Source: Rhizobiales bacterium SYSU XM002 (GTDB lineage Bacteria; Pseudomonadota; Alphaproteobacteria; Rhizobiales; Beijerinckiaceae). From it: a stretch of DNA of 64,000 bases. How positions within the stretch are numbered: the stretch's first letter is position 1; every line of letters begins with the position of its first letter. A program made the position numbers and the translations under genes. Below the pieces are notes generated by a model that searched no databases, was not told the DNA's origin, and saw only the letters and a program-made list of their open reading frames with translations. The stretch lies in assembly GCA_009846685.1 (NCBI GenBank), contig VWVY01000004.1:1-64000 (forward strand), written 5' to 3'. Below, in pieces: positions 33,768 to 42,058 of the stretch.

Positions 33768-34835
33768 ATGAGCCGCTTCCACTCCCTCAAGGTCGCTGAA
33801 GTCCGCCGCGAGACGCCGGACAGCGTCTCGATCCTGTTCGATCTACCCGAAACACTGCGCGAAACCTTCACGTTCAGGCCGGGCCAGTATCTTACCCTGC
33901 GTACAACGATCGATGGCGAGGAAATCCGCCGTTCCTATTCGATCTGCGCTGCACCGGAAGATGGCGTGCTGCGCGTCGGCGTGAAGAAGGTTGAGGGCGG
34001 AGCCTTTTCGACCTTCGCCAACGAAAACCTCAAGCCAGGCGATGCCGTCGAGGCGATGGCGCCCGAAGGTCGTTTCACGCCAAAAAAGGCCGGCGCACGC
34101 GAGATTCTTTGCATCGCCGCCGGCTCGGGCATCACGCCGATCCTCTCGATCATCAAATCGCTGCTCGCCCGCGAGAAGGACATTGCGATTACGCTGGTCT
34201 ACGGCAACCGCACGACAGGCTCGGTGATGTTCGCCGAGGAGATCGAGGACCTGAAAAACCGCTACCTCGGCCGTCTTTCGGTGCTGCACATGCTTTCGCG
34301 CGAGGCCCTCGATTCCCCGCTCCTCAACGGGCGCATCACTGGCGAACGGCTGAGAGCACTGGCGGAAGGCGCCATCGACATCAAGCGCATCGGCGAGGCT
34401 TTCATCTGTGGCCCCGAGGGCATGGTCTCGGAGTCCAGGGCGACGCTCACAGCGCTCGGCGTTCCGGCGGATGCCATCCACACCGAGCTTTTCACCCCGG
34501 CCGCGCCGCGCAAGGCATTCAGACCGCCCGAGGGCAAGACCACGGATGCCGTCCTCGCGCAGGTGACGGTGACACTCGACGGGCGCACCACCGCCTTCGA
34601 CATGCTGGAGGGCGACGAGAACCTCATCGACGCCGCCGCCCGCGCAGGGCTTGATCTGCCCTATTCCTGCAAAGGTGGTATGTGCTGCACCTGCCGCTGC
34701 CGTGTGACCGATGGTGCGGTGGACATGGCTGTCAACTACTCGCTCGAAAACTGGGAGACCGAGGCCGGCTTCGTGCTCGGCTGCCAGTCCCGCCCGACGA
34801 CCGGCAAGCTGGCGGTGGATTTCGACCAGATCTAG
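33768..34835 (+). CDS. paaE: 1,2-phenylacetyl-CoA epoxidase reductase PaaE
   Basis: A 355-residue NAD(P)H-dependent electron-transfer subunit. An FAD-binding ferredoxin-reductase domain comes first (RPGQYLTLRTTIDGEEIRRSYSIC in pieces, about 40-65), then the NAD(P) domain (GSGITPILSIIKSLL), then a C-terminal plant-type 2Fe-2S ferredoxin (CKGGMCCTCRCRV, last Cys in LGCQSRP). Electrons pass to PaaA. ATG 33768 begins the conserved part; the upstream frame opens inside paaD. The gene ends in the arm of an intergenic palindrome. Confidence 0.96.
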   Translation: MSRFHSLKVAEVRRETPDSVSILFDLPETLRETFTFRPGQYLTLRTTIDGEEIRRSYSICAAPEDGVLRVGVKKVEGGAFSTFANENLKPGDAVEAMAPEGRFTPKKAGAREILCIAAGSGITPILSIIKSLLAREKDIAITLVYGNRTTGSVMFAEEIEDLKNRYLGRLSVLHMLSREALDSPLLNGRITGERLRALAEGAIDIKRIGEAFICGPEGMVSESRATLTALGVPADAIHTELFTPAAPRKAFRPPEGKTTDAVLAQVTVTLDGRTTAFDMLEGDENLIDAAARAGLDLPYSCKGGMCCTCRCRVTDGAVDMAVNYSLENWETEAGFVLGCQSRPTTGKLAVDFDQI

Positions 34836-34867
34836 CATCCGCCCGAAAAGTGGGGACCGGCGGATGC
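34835..34867. repeat. Small rhizobial-type intergenic palindrome, possible bidirectional terminator
   Basis: Perfect arms GCATCCGCC (34835-34843) and GGCGGATGC (34859-34867) with a 15-base loop. The loop word CGAAAAGTGGGGACC closely resembles TGAAAAGTGGGAACC at about 33711-33725, between paaD and paaE. Such sequences are dispersed in Hyphomicrobiales genomes. Here it lies between the convergent paaE and paaR-type genes and could end transcription both ways. Confidence 0.7.
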
Positions 34868-34876
34868 GCGGGACGA

Positions 34877-35464
34877 TCAGGCAGCCTCAATGGCCGCCAG
34901 CGCCATGCGGGTAACGAGCGCGGAGTATTCCGCCTCGCTCATCGCTTTGCCGTCGCGAAACCACATGTATTTCCAGTTCAGGATGCCGAAGAGCGACATC
35001 GTGACTGGCAACAGACTCGCGCGTGGAATGTCCGGCCGAACGGCGCGGACAACGCCGGAGAGGCACGTCACCAGCCGCCGCTCGAGTGCCTTGAGTTCGT
35101 CCTGCTGCACTTCCGGCAGCTGCGACAGGTGGTTGACCTGCACCTTGTGTTCGGCATCTGCGCCACGATAGCAGACGAAGATGGCGTCGATCACGGAAGC
35201 AAGCCGGGCTTCGGCCGGGCAAGCGCTGTCGTTTGCCGCCTCCGTCGTCTCGACCAGATGGACGAGATGATCGCGGATAATGGCGTAGAGGAGCGCATCC
35301 TTCGACGGATAGTAATGATAGAACAATGCCTTGGAAACGCCCAGCGCCTGCGCGATCTCGTTCATCGAGGTGCGGTCGTAGCCGGAAGCAGCAAAGAGCT
35401 TCGCCGCCTCGCTGAGGATTGAACCGCGCTTGTCCTCGTAATCTGTTGCTCTCGGCCGCGCCAT
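34877..35464 (-). CDS. TetR-family regulator, probable PaaR
   Basis: A 195-residue TetR regulator. The N-terminal helix-turn-helix is clear (FAASGYDRTSMNEIAQALGVSKALFYHYY in pieces, about 25-53) and an effector domain follows (about 60-195). It is the last gene of the paaG-paaI-paaK unit, four bases after paaK. In betaproteobacteria a TetR-type PaaR controls paa genes in response to phenylacetyl-CoA; the location here suggests the same role. A TetR-like operator at 38134-38147 sits in the divergent paaG/paaZ promoter region. Confidence 0.85.
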   Translation of the reverse strand: MARPRATDYEDKRGSILSEAAKLFAASGYDRTSMNEIAQALGVSKALFYHYYPSKDALLYAIIRDHLVHLVETTEAANDSACPAEARLASVIDAIFVCYRGADAEHKVQVNHLSQLPEVQQDELKALERRLVTCLSGVVRAVRPDIPRASLLPVTMSLFGILNWKYMWFRDGKAMSEAEYSALVTRMALAAIEAA

Positions 35465-35467
35465 CGT

Positions 35468-36772
35468 TCAGCCCTTCGGTCGGAGATCGACGATGCGCCT
35501 CGCCTTGCCTTGCGAACGCTCGATACCCTCCGGTGGCAAGACGCTGACCCAGGCCGTCACGCCGATCCGGTCCTTGATGCTCTTGGAGAGGGTTTTGGCG
35601 GCGGCATTGGCCGCATCTCCTGCGCCGGGGCGGGCCTCGACCTTGATTTCCATCTCGTCCATGCGTCCCTCGCGCGTGAGTACGATCTGGTAGTGCGCCG
35701 AGAGCGCGTCGAGCGAGAGCAGCATCTCCTCGATCTGGGTGGGAAAGACGTTGACGCCACGGATGATCATCATGTCGTCCGAACGGCCGGTGACCTTCTC
35801 CATCCGCCGCATCGAGCGCGCGGTGCCGGGCAGCAGCCGCGTTAGGTCGCGCGTGCGATAACGGATGATCGGCATTGCCTCTTTGGTCAGCGAGGTGAAG
35901 ACGAGTTCGCCTTTCTCGCCGTCCGGCAGCACGGCGCCGGTCTCGGGATCGATGATCTCGGGATAGAAATGATCCTCCCAGATGTGGAGACCATCCTTGG
36001 TCTCGACGCATTCGTTGGCGACGCCCGGCCCGATCACCTCAGAGAGCCCGTAGATGTCGACCGCGTGCATGTCGAACGCGGCCTCGATCTCGAGGCGCAT
36101 GGCATTGGTCCAGGGTTCGGCACCGAAGATGCCGACCTTGAGTGAGGTCGAGCGCGGGTCGAGCCCGCGTTTGTTGAACTCATCGAGGATCGCAAGGCAA
36201 TAGCTCGGCGTGACCATGATGATGTCGGGCCGGAAATCCTCGATCAGGCTCACCTGCCGTTCGGTCATGCCGCCCGATATCGGGATCACGGTGCAACCGA
36301 GGCGCTCGGCACCGTAATGCGCGCCAAGGCCGCCCGTGAAGAGCCCGTAGCCATAGGCGATGTGGCAGGTCATGCCCGTGCGCCCGCCGGCGGCACGGAT
36401 CGACCGCGCCATGACCTCGGCCCACATGTCGATATCGGCCTTGGTATAACCGACCACGGTGGGCTTGCCGGTCGTGCCGGACGAGGCATGGATTCGGGCG
36501 AGCCGCTCGCGCGGCACCGCGAACATGCCGAACGGATATTGATCGCGAAGGTCCGCCTTCGCCGTGAAGGGAAACTTCGCAAAATCCGCGAGCGTGCGGC
36601 AATCGTCAGGATGAACCCCGGCCGCCTCGAACGCGTTCCGGTAATGCGGCACGTTGTCGTAAGCGTGGCGCAGGGTTTTCTGCAACCGCTTCAATTGCAG
36701 CGCGGCGATTTCGTCGCGGCTGGCGATCTCGATCGGATCGAGCGAGCCACGTGGCGGGGTCAGATCGAGCAT
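35468..36772 (-). CDS. paaK: Phenylacetate-CoA ligase
   Basis: A 434-residue adenylate-forming ligase that activates phenylacetate to phenylacetyl-CoA, the first step of the pathway. The ATP-binding loop is ASSGTTGKPTVVGY (about residues 94-107), with YGLSEVIGPGVANEC, the adenylation motif RTRDLTRLLPG and the C-terminal GRSDDMMIIRGVNVFPTQIEE domain, all typical of PaaK. The length fits. It is followed four bases later by the TetR gene and preceded by paaI at 75 bases. Confidence 0.96.
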   Translation of the reverse strand: MLDLTPPRGSLDPIEIASRDEIAALQLKRLQKTLRHAYDNVPHYRNAFEAAGVHPDDCRTLADFAKFPFTAKADLRDQYPFGMFAVPRERLARIHASSGTTGKPTVVGYTKADIDMWAEVMARSIRAAGGRTGMTCHIAYGYGLFTGGLGAHYGAERLGCTVIPISGGMTERQVSLIEDFRPDIIMVTPSYCLAILDEFNKRGLDPRSTSLKVGIFGAEPWTNAMRLEIEAAFDMHAVDIYGLSEVIGPGVANECVETKDGLHIWEDHFYPEIIDPETGAVLPDGEKGELVFTSLTKEAMPIIRYRTRDLTRLLPGTARSMRRMEKVTGRSDDMMIIRGVNVFPTQIEEMLLSLDALSAHYQIVLTREGRMDEMEIKVEARPGAGDAANAAAKTLSKSIKDRIGVTAWVSVLPPEGIERSQGKARRIVDLRPKG

Positions 36773-36847
36773 ATCAGCCTCCCGGAAGCATCTGTCCGCC
36801 AGGTCGGATGCCGGTTGGCGGAAGAAGCGGATGCGAAAAACAACAAA

Positions 36848-37276
36848 TCAGACAAGCGAGCCGGGAATGGTGCGCGAATGCCCCCGAAATTCCGCGATGA
36901 TGGTGCCGGCCTCGTCCCGCACCGTCACATCGGTGATTCCCGAGCGCTCTCCGCGCTGGCGCTCGAAGGCCTCCGCCGTGAGACGCGAGCCGAGCTTGCC
37001 GGGCGCGAGATAGGTCACCTGACAATGCTGCGCGACATTGCGCGGGCCGTGGCTGTTGCACGCAAAGGCAAAGGCGCTGTCGGCAAGCAAGAAAATATAC
37101 CCGCCGTGGCACATGCCATGCCCGTTGGTCATCTCTGGGCGAACGATCATCGCCATCGTCGCCTGACCGGGGCCGACGGCAATTCGCTCGATACCGAGCG
37201 CCTGCGTCGCGTTGTCCTCGGCCCACATCGTATCCGCGGCCCGGCGGGCGATCTCGTCCTTGTCCGGCGTGCCCAT
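36848..37276 (-). CDS. paaI: Phenylacetyl-CoA pathway thioesterase PaaI
   Basis: A 142-residue hot-dog-fold thioesterase. The family signature is ATMAMIVRPEMTNGHGMCHG followed by GYIFLLADSAFAFACNSHG, with the catalytic Asp in LADS. PaaI hydrolyses stalled ring-hydroxylated phenylacetyl-CoA intermediates to rescue free CoA. ATG 37276 is preceded by GGAGGAG. It starts one base after paaG ends, so the two are coupled. Confidence 0.93.
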   Translation of the reverse strand: MGTPDKDEIARRAADTMWAEDNATQALGIERIAVGPGQATMAMIVRPEMTNGHGMCHGGYIFLLADSAFAFACNSHGPRNVAQHCQVTYLAPGKLGSRLTAEAFERQRGERSGITDVTVRDEAGTIIAEFRGHSRTIPGSLV

Positions 37277-37277
37277 C

Positions 37278-38072
37278 TCAGCTCCTCCCGGTGAAATTCG
37301 GTGCTCGCTTGGCCATGAAGGCCGAAACACCCTCAGCGTAATCGTCGGAGTATCCGAGGCGGCGTTGTTCATCGCGTTCATGGTCGAGTTGCGCGTCGAG
37401 CGTGCCGGTCGCCGCCTTGTGGATCGCCGCCTTGATCGCCGCGAGCGCCCCTGTCGGCTGCGTCGCGAGATGCGCGGCAAGTGCCCTGGCTTCAGCGAGC
37501 AGCATCTCGTCGTCGATGCACTTCCAGATCAGGCCCCAAGTTTCCGCCTTCTCCGCTGTGAGCGGCTCCGCGAGCAAGGCAAGCCCCTTGGCCCGTGCCT
37601 CGCCGAGCAAGTTCTGGAGCGTCCAGGTGCCGCCGGAATCGGGCAGAAGCCCGATCTTGGCGAAGGACTGGATGAATTTCGCGCTCCGCGCCGCCAGCAC
37701 GATATCGCCGTGCAGCGCGAGGTTCGCACCCGCCCCCGCGGCGACGCCGTTGACCGCCACAACGACCGGCTTTTCCATGTTGCGCATCTTGCGGACATGG
37801 GGGTTATAACGCAATTCCAAGCTTTCCCCGAGATCGTTGCGTTGCCCCGCGCCCGGCGCAACCGCCCGATCAGAGAGGTCCTGCCCGGCGCAGAAACCGC
37901 GTCCGGCACCGGTGATCAGCACCGCCCGGCAGGCCGGGTTGCTGCCCGCCTCGTCAAGCGCGCGACCGAACGCTTCGTGCATTTCGAGATTGAAGCTGTT
38001 GAGCCTGTCCGGACGGTTGAGCGTGATGATCGTCACGCCCCCTTCGACCTCGACCCTGATCGTCTCGCTCAT
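37278..38072 (-). CDS. paaG: 2-(1,2-epoxy-1,2-dihydrophenyl)acetyl-CoA isomerase PaaG
   Basis: A 264-residue crotonase-fold isomerase that converts the epoxide from PaaABCE to the oxepin-CoA. Typical parts are VTIITLNRPDRLNSFNLEMH, the oxyanion-hole segment GAGRGFCAGQDL, VVAVNGVAAGAGANLALHGD, and the catalytic acidic region KIGLLPDSGGTW. The ATG at 38072 follows GGGGAGGG. It is the first gene of the minus-strand paaG-paaI-paaK-paaR unit and diverges from paaZ. Confidence 0.93.
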   Translation of the reverse strand: MSETIRVEVEGGVTIITLNRPDRLNSFNLEMHEAFGRALDEAGSNPACRAVLITGAGRGFCAGQDLSDRAVAPGAGQRNDLGESLELRYNPHVRKMRNMEKPVVVAVNGVAAGAGANLALHGDIVLAARSAKFIQSFAKIGLLPDSGGTWTLQNLLGEARAKGLALLAEPLTAEKAETWGLIWKCIDDEMLLAEARALAAHLATQPTGALAAIKAAIHKAATGTLDAQLDHERDEQRRLGYSDDYAEGVSAFMAKRAPNFTGRS

Positions 38073-38133
38073 CGTCCCTCCCCGGCCCACGCTGTTGTCC
38101 GCGGTTGTTGCTATCCGTGAGAGTTGCATTAGC

Positions 38134-38147
38134 TGACCGTTTGGTCA
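38134..38147. promoter_or_regulatory. Candidate TetR/PaaR operator in the paaG/paaZ divergent promoter
   Basis: TGACC-GTTT-GGTCA, a 14-base inverted repeat. TGACC/GGTCA half-sites of this kind are known for TetR-type regulators of paa and fatty-acid genes. It lies 62 bases upstream of paaG and 37 bases upstream of paaZ, so one regulator could control both. Confidence 0.6.
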
Positions 38148-38183
38148 ATTAATATCTCGGCCAAGAATTCAATGGAGGACGCG

Positions 38184-40208
38184 ATGGAACGCCTGAAGAG
38201 CTATGTCGAAGGGCGCTGGGTCGCCGGGACCGGCAATCCGGCCGAAATCGCCAGCGCGATCACAGGCGAAACCGTCGCCCTCGCCAATTCCGACGGCATC
38301 GATATGGCGGCCGCGTTGGCCTACGCCCGGTCGAAAGGCGGGCCGGCGCTACGCAAGCTCACGTTCCATGAGCGCGCGGCCTTGCTGAAGCGCGTCGCCC
38401 AGCACCTGATGGAGCATAAGGAAGCGCTCTACGCACTTTCCTTCGATACCGGCGCAACCCGCACCGATAGCTGGATCGACATCGAAGGCGGCATCGGCAC
38501 GGTTTTCACGCTGTGTTCGAAGGCGCGCCGCGAATTGCCGAACGAGACTTTCATCGTCGATGGCGATGTGGAGGCCCTATCGAAGACCGGGAGCTTCCTC
38601 GGCCAGCACGCCTATATCTGCCGGCAGGGCGTCGCGGTGCATATCAACGCGTTCAACTTCCCGGTCTGGGGCATGTTGGAAAAGCTCGCCCCGGCGATTC
38701 TCGCCGGCATGCCGGTGATCGTGAAACCAGCGACGACCAGCGCCTTCCTCGCCGAGAAGGCGGCGCGGCTGATTGTGGAGAGCGGCATCCTGCCCGACGG
38801 CGCGTTCCAGTTCATCGCCGGTTCGGTGCAGAACCTGTTCGATCATCTCACCGGGCAGGACATGGTCGGCTTCACCGGTTCGCTCGAAACCTCGGCGCGG
38901 CTGCAAAGCCACCCCGTAATCCTGCGCAACGCGATCCCCTTCGTCGCGGAGCGCGATTCGCTCAACTGCTCGATCCTCGGCCCTGATGCGACACCTGATA
39001 CACCGGAATTCGAGATCTATATCCGCGAGGTCGTTCGCGAGATGACGGTGAAAGCGGGCCAGAAATGCACCGCCATCCGCCGCATTCTCGTGCCGGCAGC
39101 GATGACCGATGCGGTCCAGGCTGCGCTGATCGCCCGCCTCGGCAAGATCACGGTCGGCGATCCGCGTCTCGAAACGACGCGCATGGGTCCTCTTGCCTCG
39201 CTCGCCCAGCGCGAAGATGTCCGCGCCCGCATCGCCGAGCTTGCCAGCGAAAGCGAGATTGTCTTCGGCGATCCCTCGGCAGGCGGTCCGGCAGGTGCCA
39301 ATACGGGCGGCGCCTTCCTCGCCCCGGTGTTGCTGCGCGCCGACGCCCGCACGGCGACAAAGGTTCATGCCTGCGAAGCTTTCGGCCCGGCAGCGACCAT
39401 CCTTCCCTATCGCGATCTTGAGGAGGCGATCGACCTCGCCAATCGCGGCGAGGGCAGCCTCGTCGGCTCGTTGGTGACGCATGATCCGGAGGTCGCCCGT
39501 GAGGTGATTTTCGGCGCGGGCGCCTTCCACGGCCGGATGCTGGTGCTCGATCGCGACTGCGCCAAGGAATCGACCGGGCATGGCTCACCCATGCCGCATC
39601 TCGTGCATGGCGGCCCCGGTCGTGCCGGCGGCGGTGAGGAACTCGGCGGCATGCGCTCCGTACGCCATCACCTGCGCCGCATCGCCCTGCAAGGCTCGCC
39701 CGCCTTCCTCACGCACACCCTGAAGAGCTGGACGCGCGGCGCGTCGGAAATCACGCGAGAACAGCATCCGTTCCGCTATGCCTTCGGCGATCTCGCAATC
39801 GGGCAAAGCTTCCGCTCGAAGGAACGCGTCGTCACGCTTCAGGATATCGAGCACTTCGCGCATTTCACCGGCGACACCTTCTATGCCCACATGGACGAGG
39901 AGGCGGTGAAGGGGCATCCGTTCTTCCCCGGCCGCGTTGCCCACGGTTACCTGCTGCTGGCCTTCGCTGCCGGACTCTTCGTCGAACCGGCGCGCGGACC
40001 CGTGCTGGCGAACTACGGCTTGGATAGCCTCCGTTTTCTGAAACCCGTCGAGCCGGGTGAAGCGATCAAGGTGCGTCTAACGGTGAAATCCAAAATGCCG
40101 CGCAATGACCAGTATGGCGAGGTGCGTTGGGACGTGGAAATCGCCAACGCCGCAGGCGAACCGGTCGCGACATACCAGCTTCTGACGATGAACGCCCACG
40201 TGGCCTGA
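38184..40208 (+). CDS. paaZ: Bifunctional oxepin-CoA hydrolase / 3-oxo-5,6-dehydrosuberyl-CoA semialdehyde dehydrogenase PaaZ
   Basis: A 674-residue fusion. The N-terminal aldehyde dehydrogenase domain (about 1-515) carries GFTGSLETS and the catalytic Cys in KAGQKCTAIRR (near residue 296). The C-terminal MaoC/hot-dog hydratase domain (about 535-674) has FTGDTFYAHMD and the GHPFFPGRVAHGYLLLAFA segment with catalytic Asp and His. The hydratase opens the oxepin ring and the dehydrogenase oxidises the resulting semialdehyde. The start at 38184 lies five bases after GGAGG; the ATG at 38172 overlaps that site. Transcribed divergently from paaG. Confidence 0.95.
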   Translation: MERLKSYVEGRWVAGTGNPAEIASAITGETVALANSDGIDMAAALAYARSKGGPALRKLTFHERAALLKRVAQHLMEHKEALYALSFDTGATRTDSWIDIEGGIGTVFTLCSKARRELPNETFIVDGDVEALSKTGSFLGQHAYICRQGVAVHINAFNFPVWGMLEKLAPAILAGMPVIVKPATTSAFLAEKAARLIVESGILPDGAFQFIAGSVQNLFDHLTGQDMVGFTGSLETSARLQSHPVILRNAIPFVAERDSLNCSILGPDATPDTPEFEIYIREVVREMTVKAGQKCTAIRRILVPAAMTDAVQAALIARLGKITVGDPRLETTRMGPLASLAQREDVRARIAELASESEIVFGDPSAGGPAGANTGGAFLAPVLLRADARTATKVHACEAFGPAATILPYRDLEEAIDLANRGEGSLVGSLVTHDPEVAREVIFGAGAFHGRMLVLDRDCAKESTGHGSPMPHLVHGGPGRAGGGEELGGMRSVRHHLRRIALQGSPAFLTHTLKSWTRGASEITREQHPFRYAFGDLAIGQSFRSKERVVTLQDIEHFAHFTGDTFYAHMDEEAVKGHPFFPGRVAHGYLLLAFAAGLFVEPARGPVLANYGLDSLRFLKPVEPGEAIKVRLTVKSKMPRNDQYGEVRWDVEIANAAGEPVATYQLLTMNAHVA

Positions 40209-40214
40209 GTACCG

Positions 40215-41225
40215 TCACCCCGCCACCCGCGAGCGGATCTTCTTGCCGAAGAGCCGCTTCGCCGCGCGCCAGATAGGCGCCACGAGATAGCTGACAACGG
40301 GGATCAGAAAAAAGCCGAGAACCAAACCGAAGGCACCGGAAAGCGCCGCGGTTGTCAGCCATTCCAGCGCCTCCTCCGCAGCCGGTGCCAGATCGCCGAC
40401 CCGGTCGGACAGCGCGTGGACAAAATGAGCCGGCGCGCCAAGCCCCATCAGTTCGAGCCCGTGCAGGATAATCCCGCCGCCGACCCAAATCATCGCCGCT
40501 GTGCCAATGATCCCCAGCGCAGCGAGCAGAAACGGCATCGATTTCACCATTCCTCGCCCAAGCGCGCGGATCGCATCGCCGAGCACGCCACGACGCTTGA
40601 TTCGCGCGAAATAGACGCCGACGTCATCCGCCTTCACGATCAACGCGACAGCGCCATAGACCGCGACCGTGATGCCAAGCCCGACCAGCGCCAGAACGAC
40701 AGCCTGCATCATCAGGCTCTGGCCCGGCACCGCGCCAAGTGTAATCGCCATGATCTCGGCAGAAAGAATGAAGTCTGTCTTGATCGCGCTCGCGATCTTT
40801 TCCTCTTCGAGGTTTGCCGCATCGAGAGAAATCGTTTCCACACAGGCCTCGTGCTCGTGCGCGCTCTCCGGCGCCACCGCCTCGTAAACCTTTTCCGCGC
40901 CCTCGTAACATAAGAAGGCACCACCAAGCATCAGCAGCGGGTTGATGGCCCAGGGCGCGAAATAGCTCAGCAGAAGTGCCGCCGGCAACAGGACGATCAG
41001 CTTGTTGCGGAGCGACCCCAGCGCGATCCGGCCGACAATCGGCAACTCGCGCTTTGCAGAAAATCCGGTGACATAACGCGGCGTCACCGCGGCATCGTCG
41101 ATCACCACGCCGGCAGCCTTGGCGCCGGCCTTGGTCGCCTGGGCGGCGACATCGTCAAGCGAAGCGGCCGCAACCTTGGCCAGCGCAGCGACATCATCAA
41201 GAAGGGCGATCAGGCCGACACTCAT
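40215..41225 (-). CDS. DUF808 family (YedI-like) integral membrane protein
   Basis: A 336-residue membrane protein starting MSVGLIALLDDVAALAKVAA, with about seven or eight membrane segments and the conserved phrases VTPRYVTGFSAKRELPIV, KLIVLLPAALLLSYFAPWAI and FLCYEGAEKVYE. These match the DUF808/YedI family, whose role is unknown; regulation of transport or a pump has been suggested. ATG 41225 was chosen over TTG 41231. It is convergent with paaZ (6-base gap), so it is not part of the paa operon. Confidence 0.85.
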   Translation of the reverse strand: MSVGLIALLDDVAALAKVAAASLDDVAAQATKAGAKAAGVVIDDAAVTPRYVTGFSAKRELPIVGRIALGSLRNKLIVLLPAALLLSYFAPWAINPLLMLGGAFLCYEGAEKVYEAVAPESAHEHEACVETISLDAANLEEEKIASAIKTDFILSAEIMAITLGAVPGQSLMMQAVVLALVGLGITVAVYGAVALIVKADDVGVYFARIKRRGVLGDAIRALGRGMVKSMPFLLAALGIIGTAAMIWVGGGIILHGLELMGLGAPAHFVHALSDRVGDLAPAAEEALEWLTTAALSGAFGLVLGFFLIPVVSYLVAPIWRAAKRLFGKKIRSRVAG

Positions 41226-41268
41226 GCCCAAGACATAGCGGGAAATGCTCCGATGACAAACCTGCCCT

Positions 41269-41922
41269 TCACGGCATCGCCAAGGCTAGGAGGTCGCAGC
41301 GCACAGCCTCGACATGCCGGCGGAGGAGAGCGACCGCTTCATCCGCCGCGCCCTGCCGGCAGAACTGGACCAAGGCACGGTGCTCATCCATCGCGCGTTC
41401 GAGACGGGCCGGGTCGGAGAGTTGCAGGCGCGTATAGCGCTCGCTCGTCTGCAGCAGGCCGACGACGGTCGCGAGCGTGCGCGGCAGACCGGCCTTGGCA
41501 TAAAGCGCGAGGTGGAATTCCGCGTTGAGCCGCCCCCATTCCCCGGCATTGTCTGTCACCAGAGCTGCCGAGAACTGACCTTCGAGACCATCGAGGCGGG
41601 CGAAATCCTCTGCGACGAGACCCGGTAGCGAATGGATCAGAAGGCGAGGTTCCAGCATCGCGCGAAGGTCGAAGACGTCGTCGATTTCCGCTCGCGAAAG
41701 CCCTGTGACCACGGCGCCCTTGTGCGGCACCATCGTGACAAACCCTTCGGCTTCAAGCTGGATCAACGCCTCGCGCACGGGAATTCGGCTCACGCCGAAA
41801 GCTTCGGCCAGACGGTCCTGTCGGAGCTGATCGCCCGCCGTATGCTCTCCCCCGAGGATTGCCTTGCGCAGCGCATCAGCGATGGCGGCCGGAAGGGTCT
41901 TATGGCGCAGCAGCGTATTCAT
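41269..41922 (-). CDS. GntR-family (FadR subfamily) transcriptional regulator
   Basis: A 217-residue regulator. The winged helix-turn-helix (residues 8-75) contains LRQDRLAEAFGVSRIPVREALIQLEAEGFV, written here in pieces: LRQDRLAEAFGVSRIPVREA then LIQLEAEGFV. The FCD effector domain follows (about 85-210; ending LLRRHVEAVR). ATG 41922 follows a GAAGGGA site; an ATG at 41943 is possible. It is divergent from a DHDPS-family aldolase, and the 136-base gap contains a strong palindrome, so it probably regulates that gene and itself. Confidence 0.88.
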   Translation of the reverse strand: MNTLLRHKTLPAAIADALRKAILGGEHTAGDQLRQDRLAEAFGVSRIPVREALIQLEAEGFVTMVPHKGAVVTGLSRAEIDDVFDLRAMLEPRLLIHSLPGLVAEDFARLDGLEGQFSAALVTDNAGEWGRLNAEFHLALYAKAGLPRTLATVVGLLQTSERYTRLQLSDPARLERAMDEHRALVQFCRQGAADEAVALLRRHVEAVRCDLLALAMP

Positions 41923-41978
41923 GGGTCCCTTCTCCCCCGACATGGCCGCGATGGCAATGTCTCGATTCAAGCTTGACT

Positions 41979-42000
41979 TGTAGATTGTATAAAATCTACA
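41979..42000. promoter_or_regulatory. Perfect 8-6-8 palindrome, candidate GntR operator
   Basis: TGTAGATT-GTATAA-AATCTACA. It is directly preceded on the plus strand by TTGACT (41973-41978), a possible -35 element, so binding would block transcription of the DHDPS-family gene. The location between a GntR regulator and a divergent enzyme gene is typical for autoregulated operators. Confidence 0.65.
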
Positions 42001-42058
42001 TATCGACATCGGATCACGCAAGCGCCTTCGCCGCGCTTGGCAGCAAGGGAGCAGCAGC

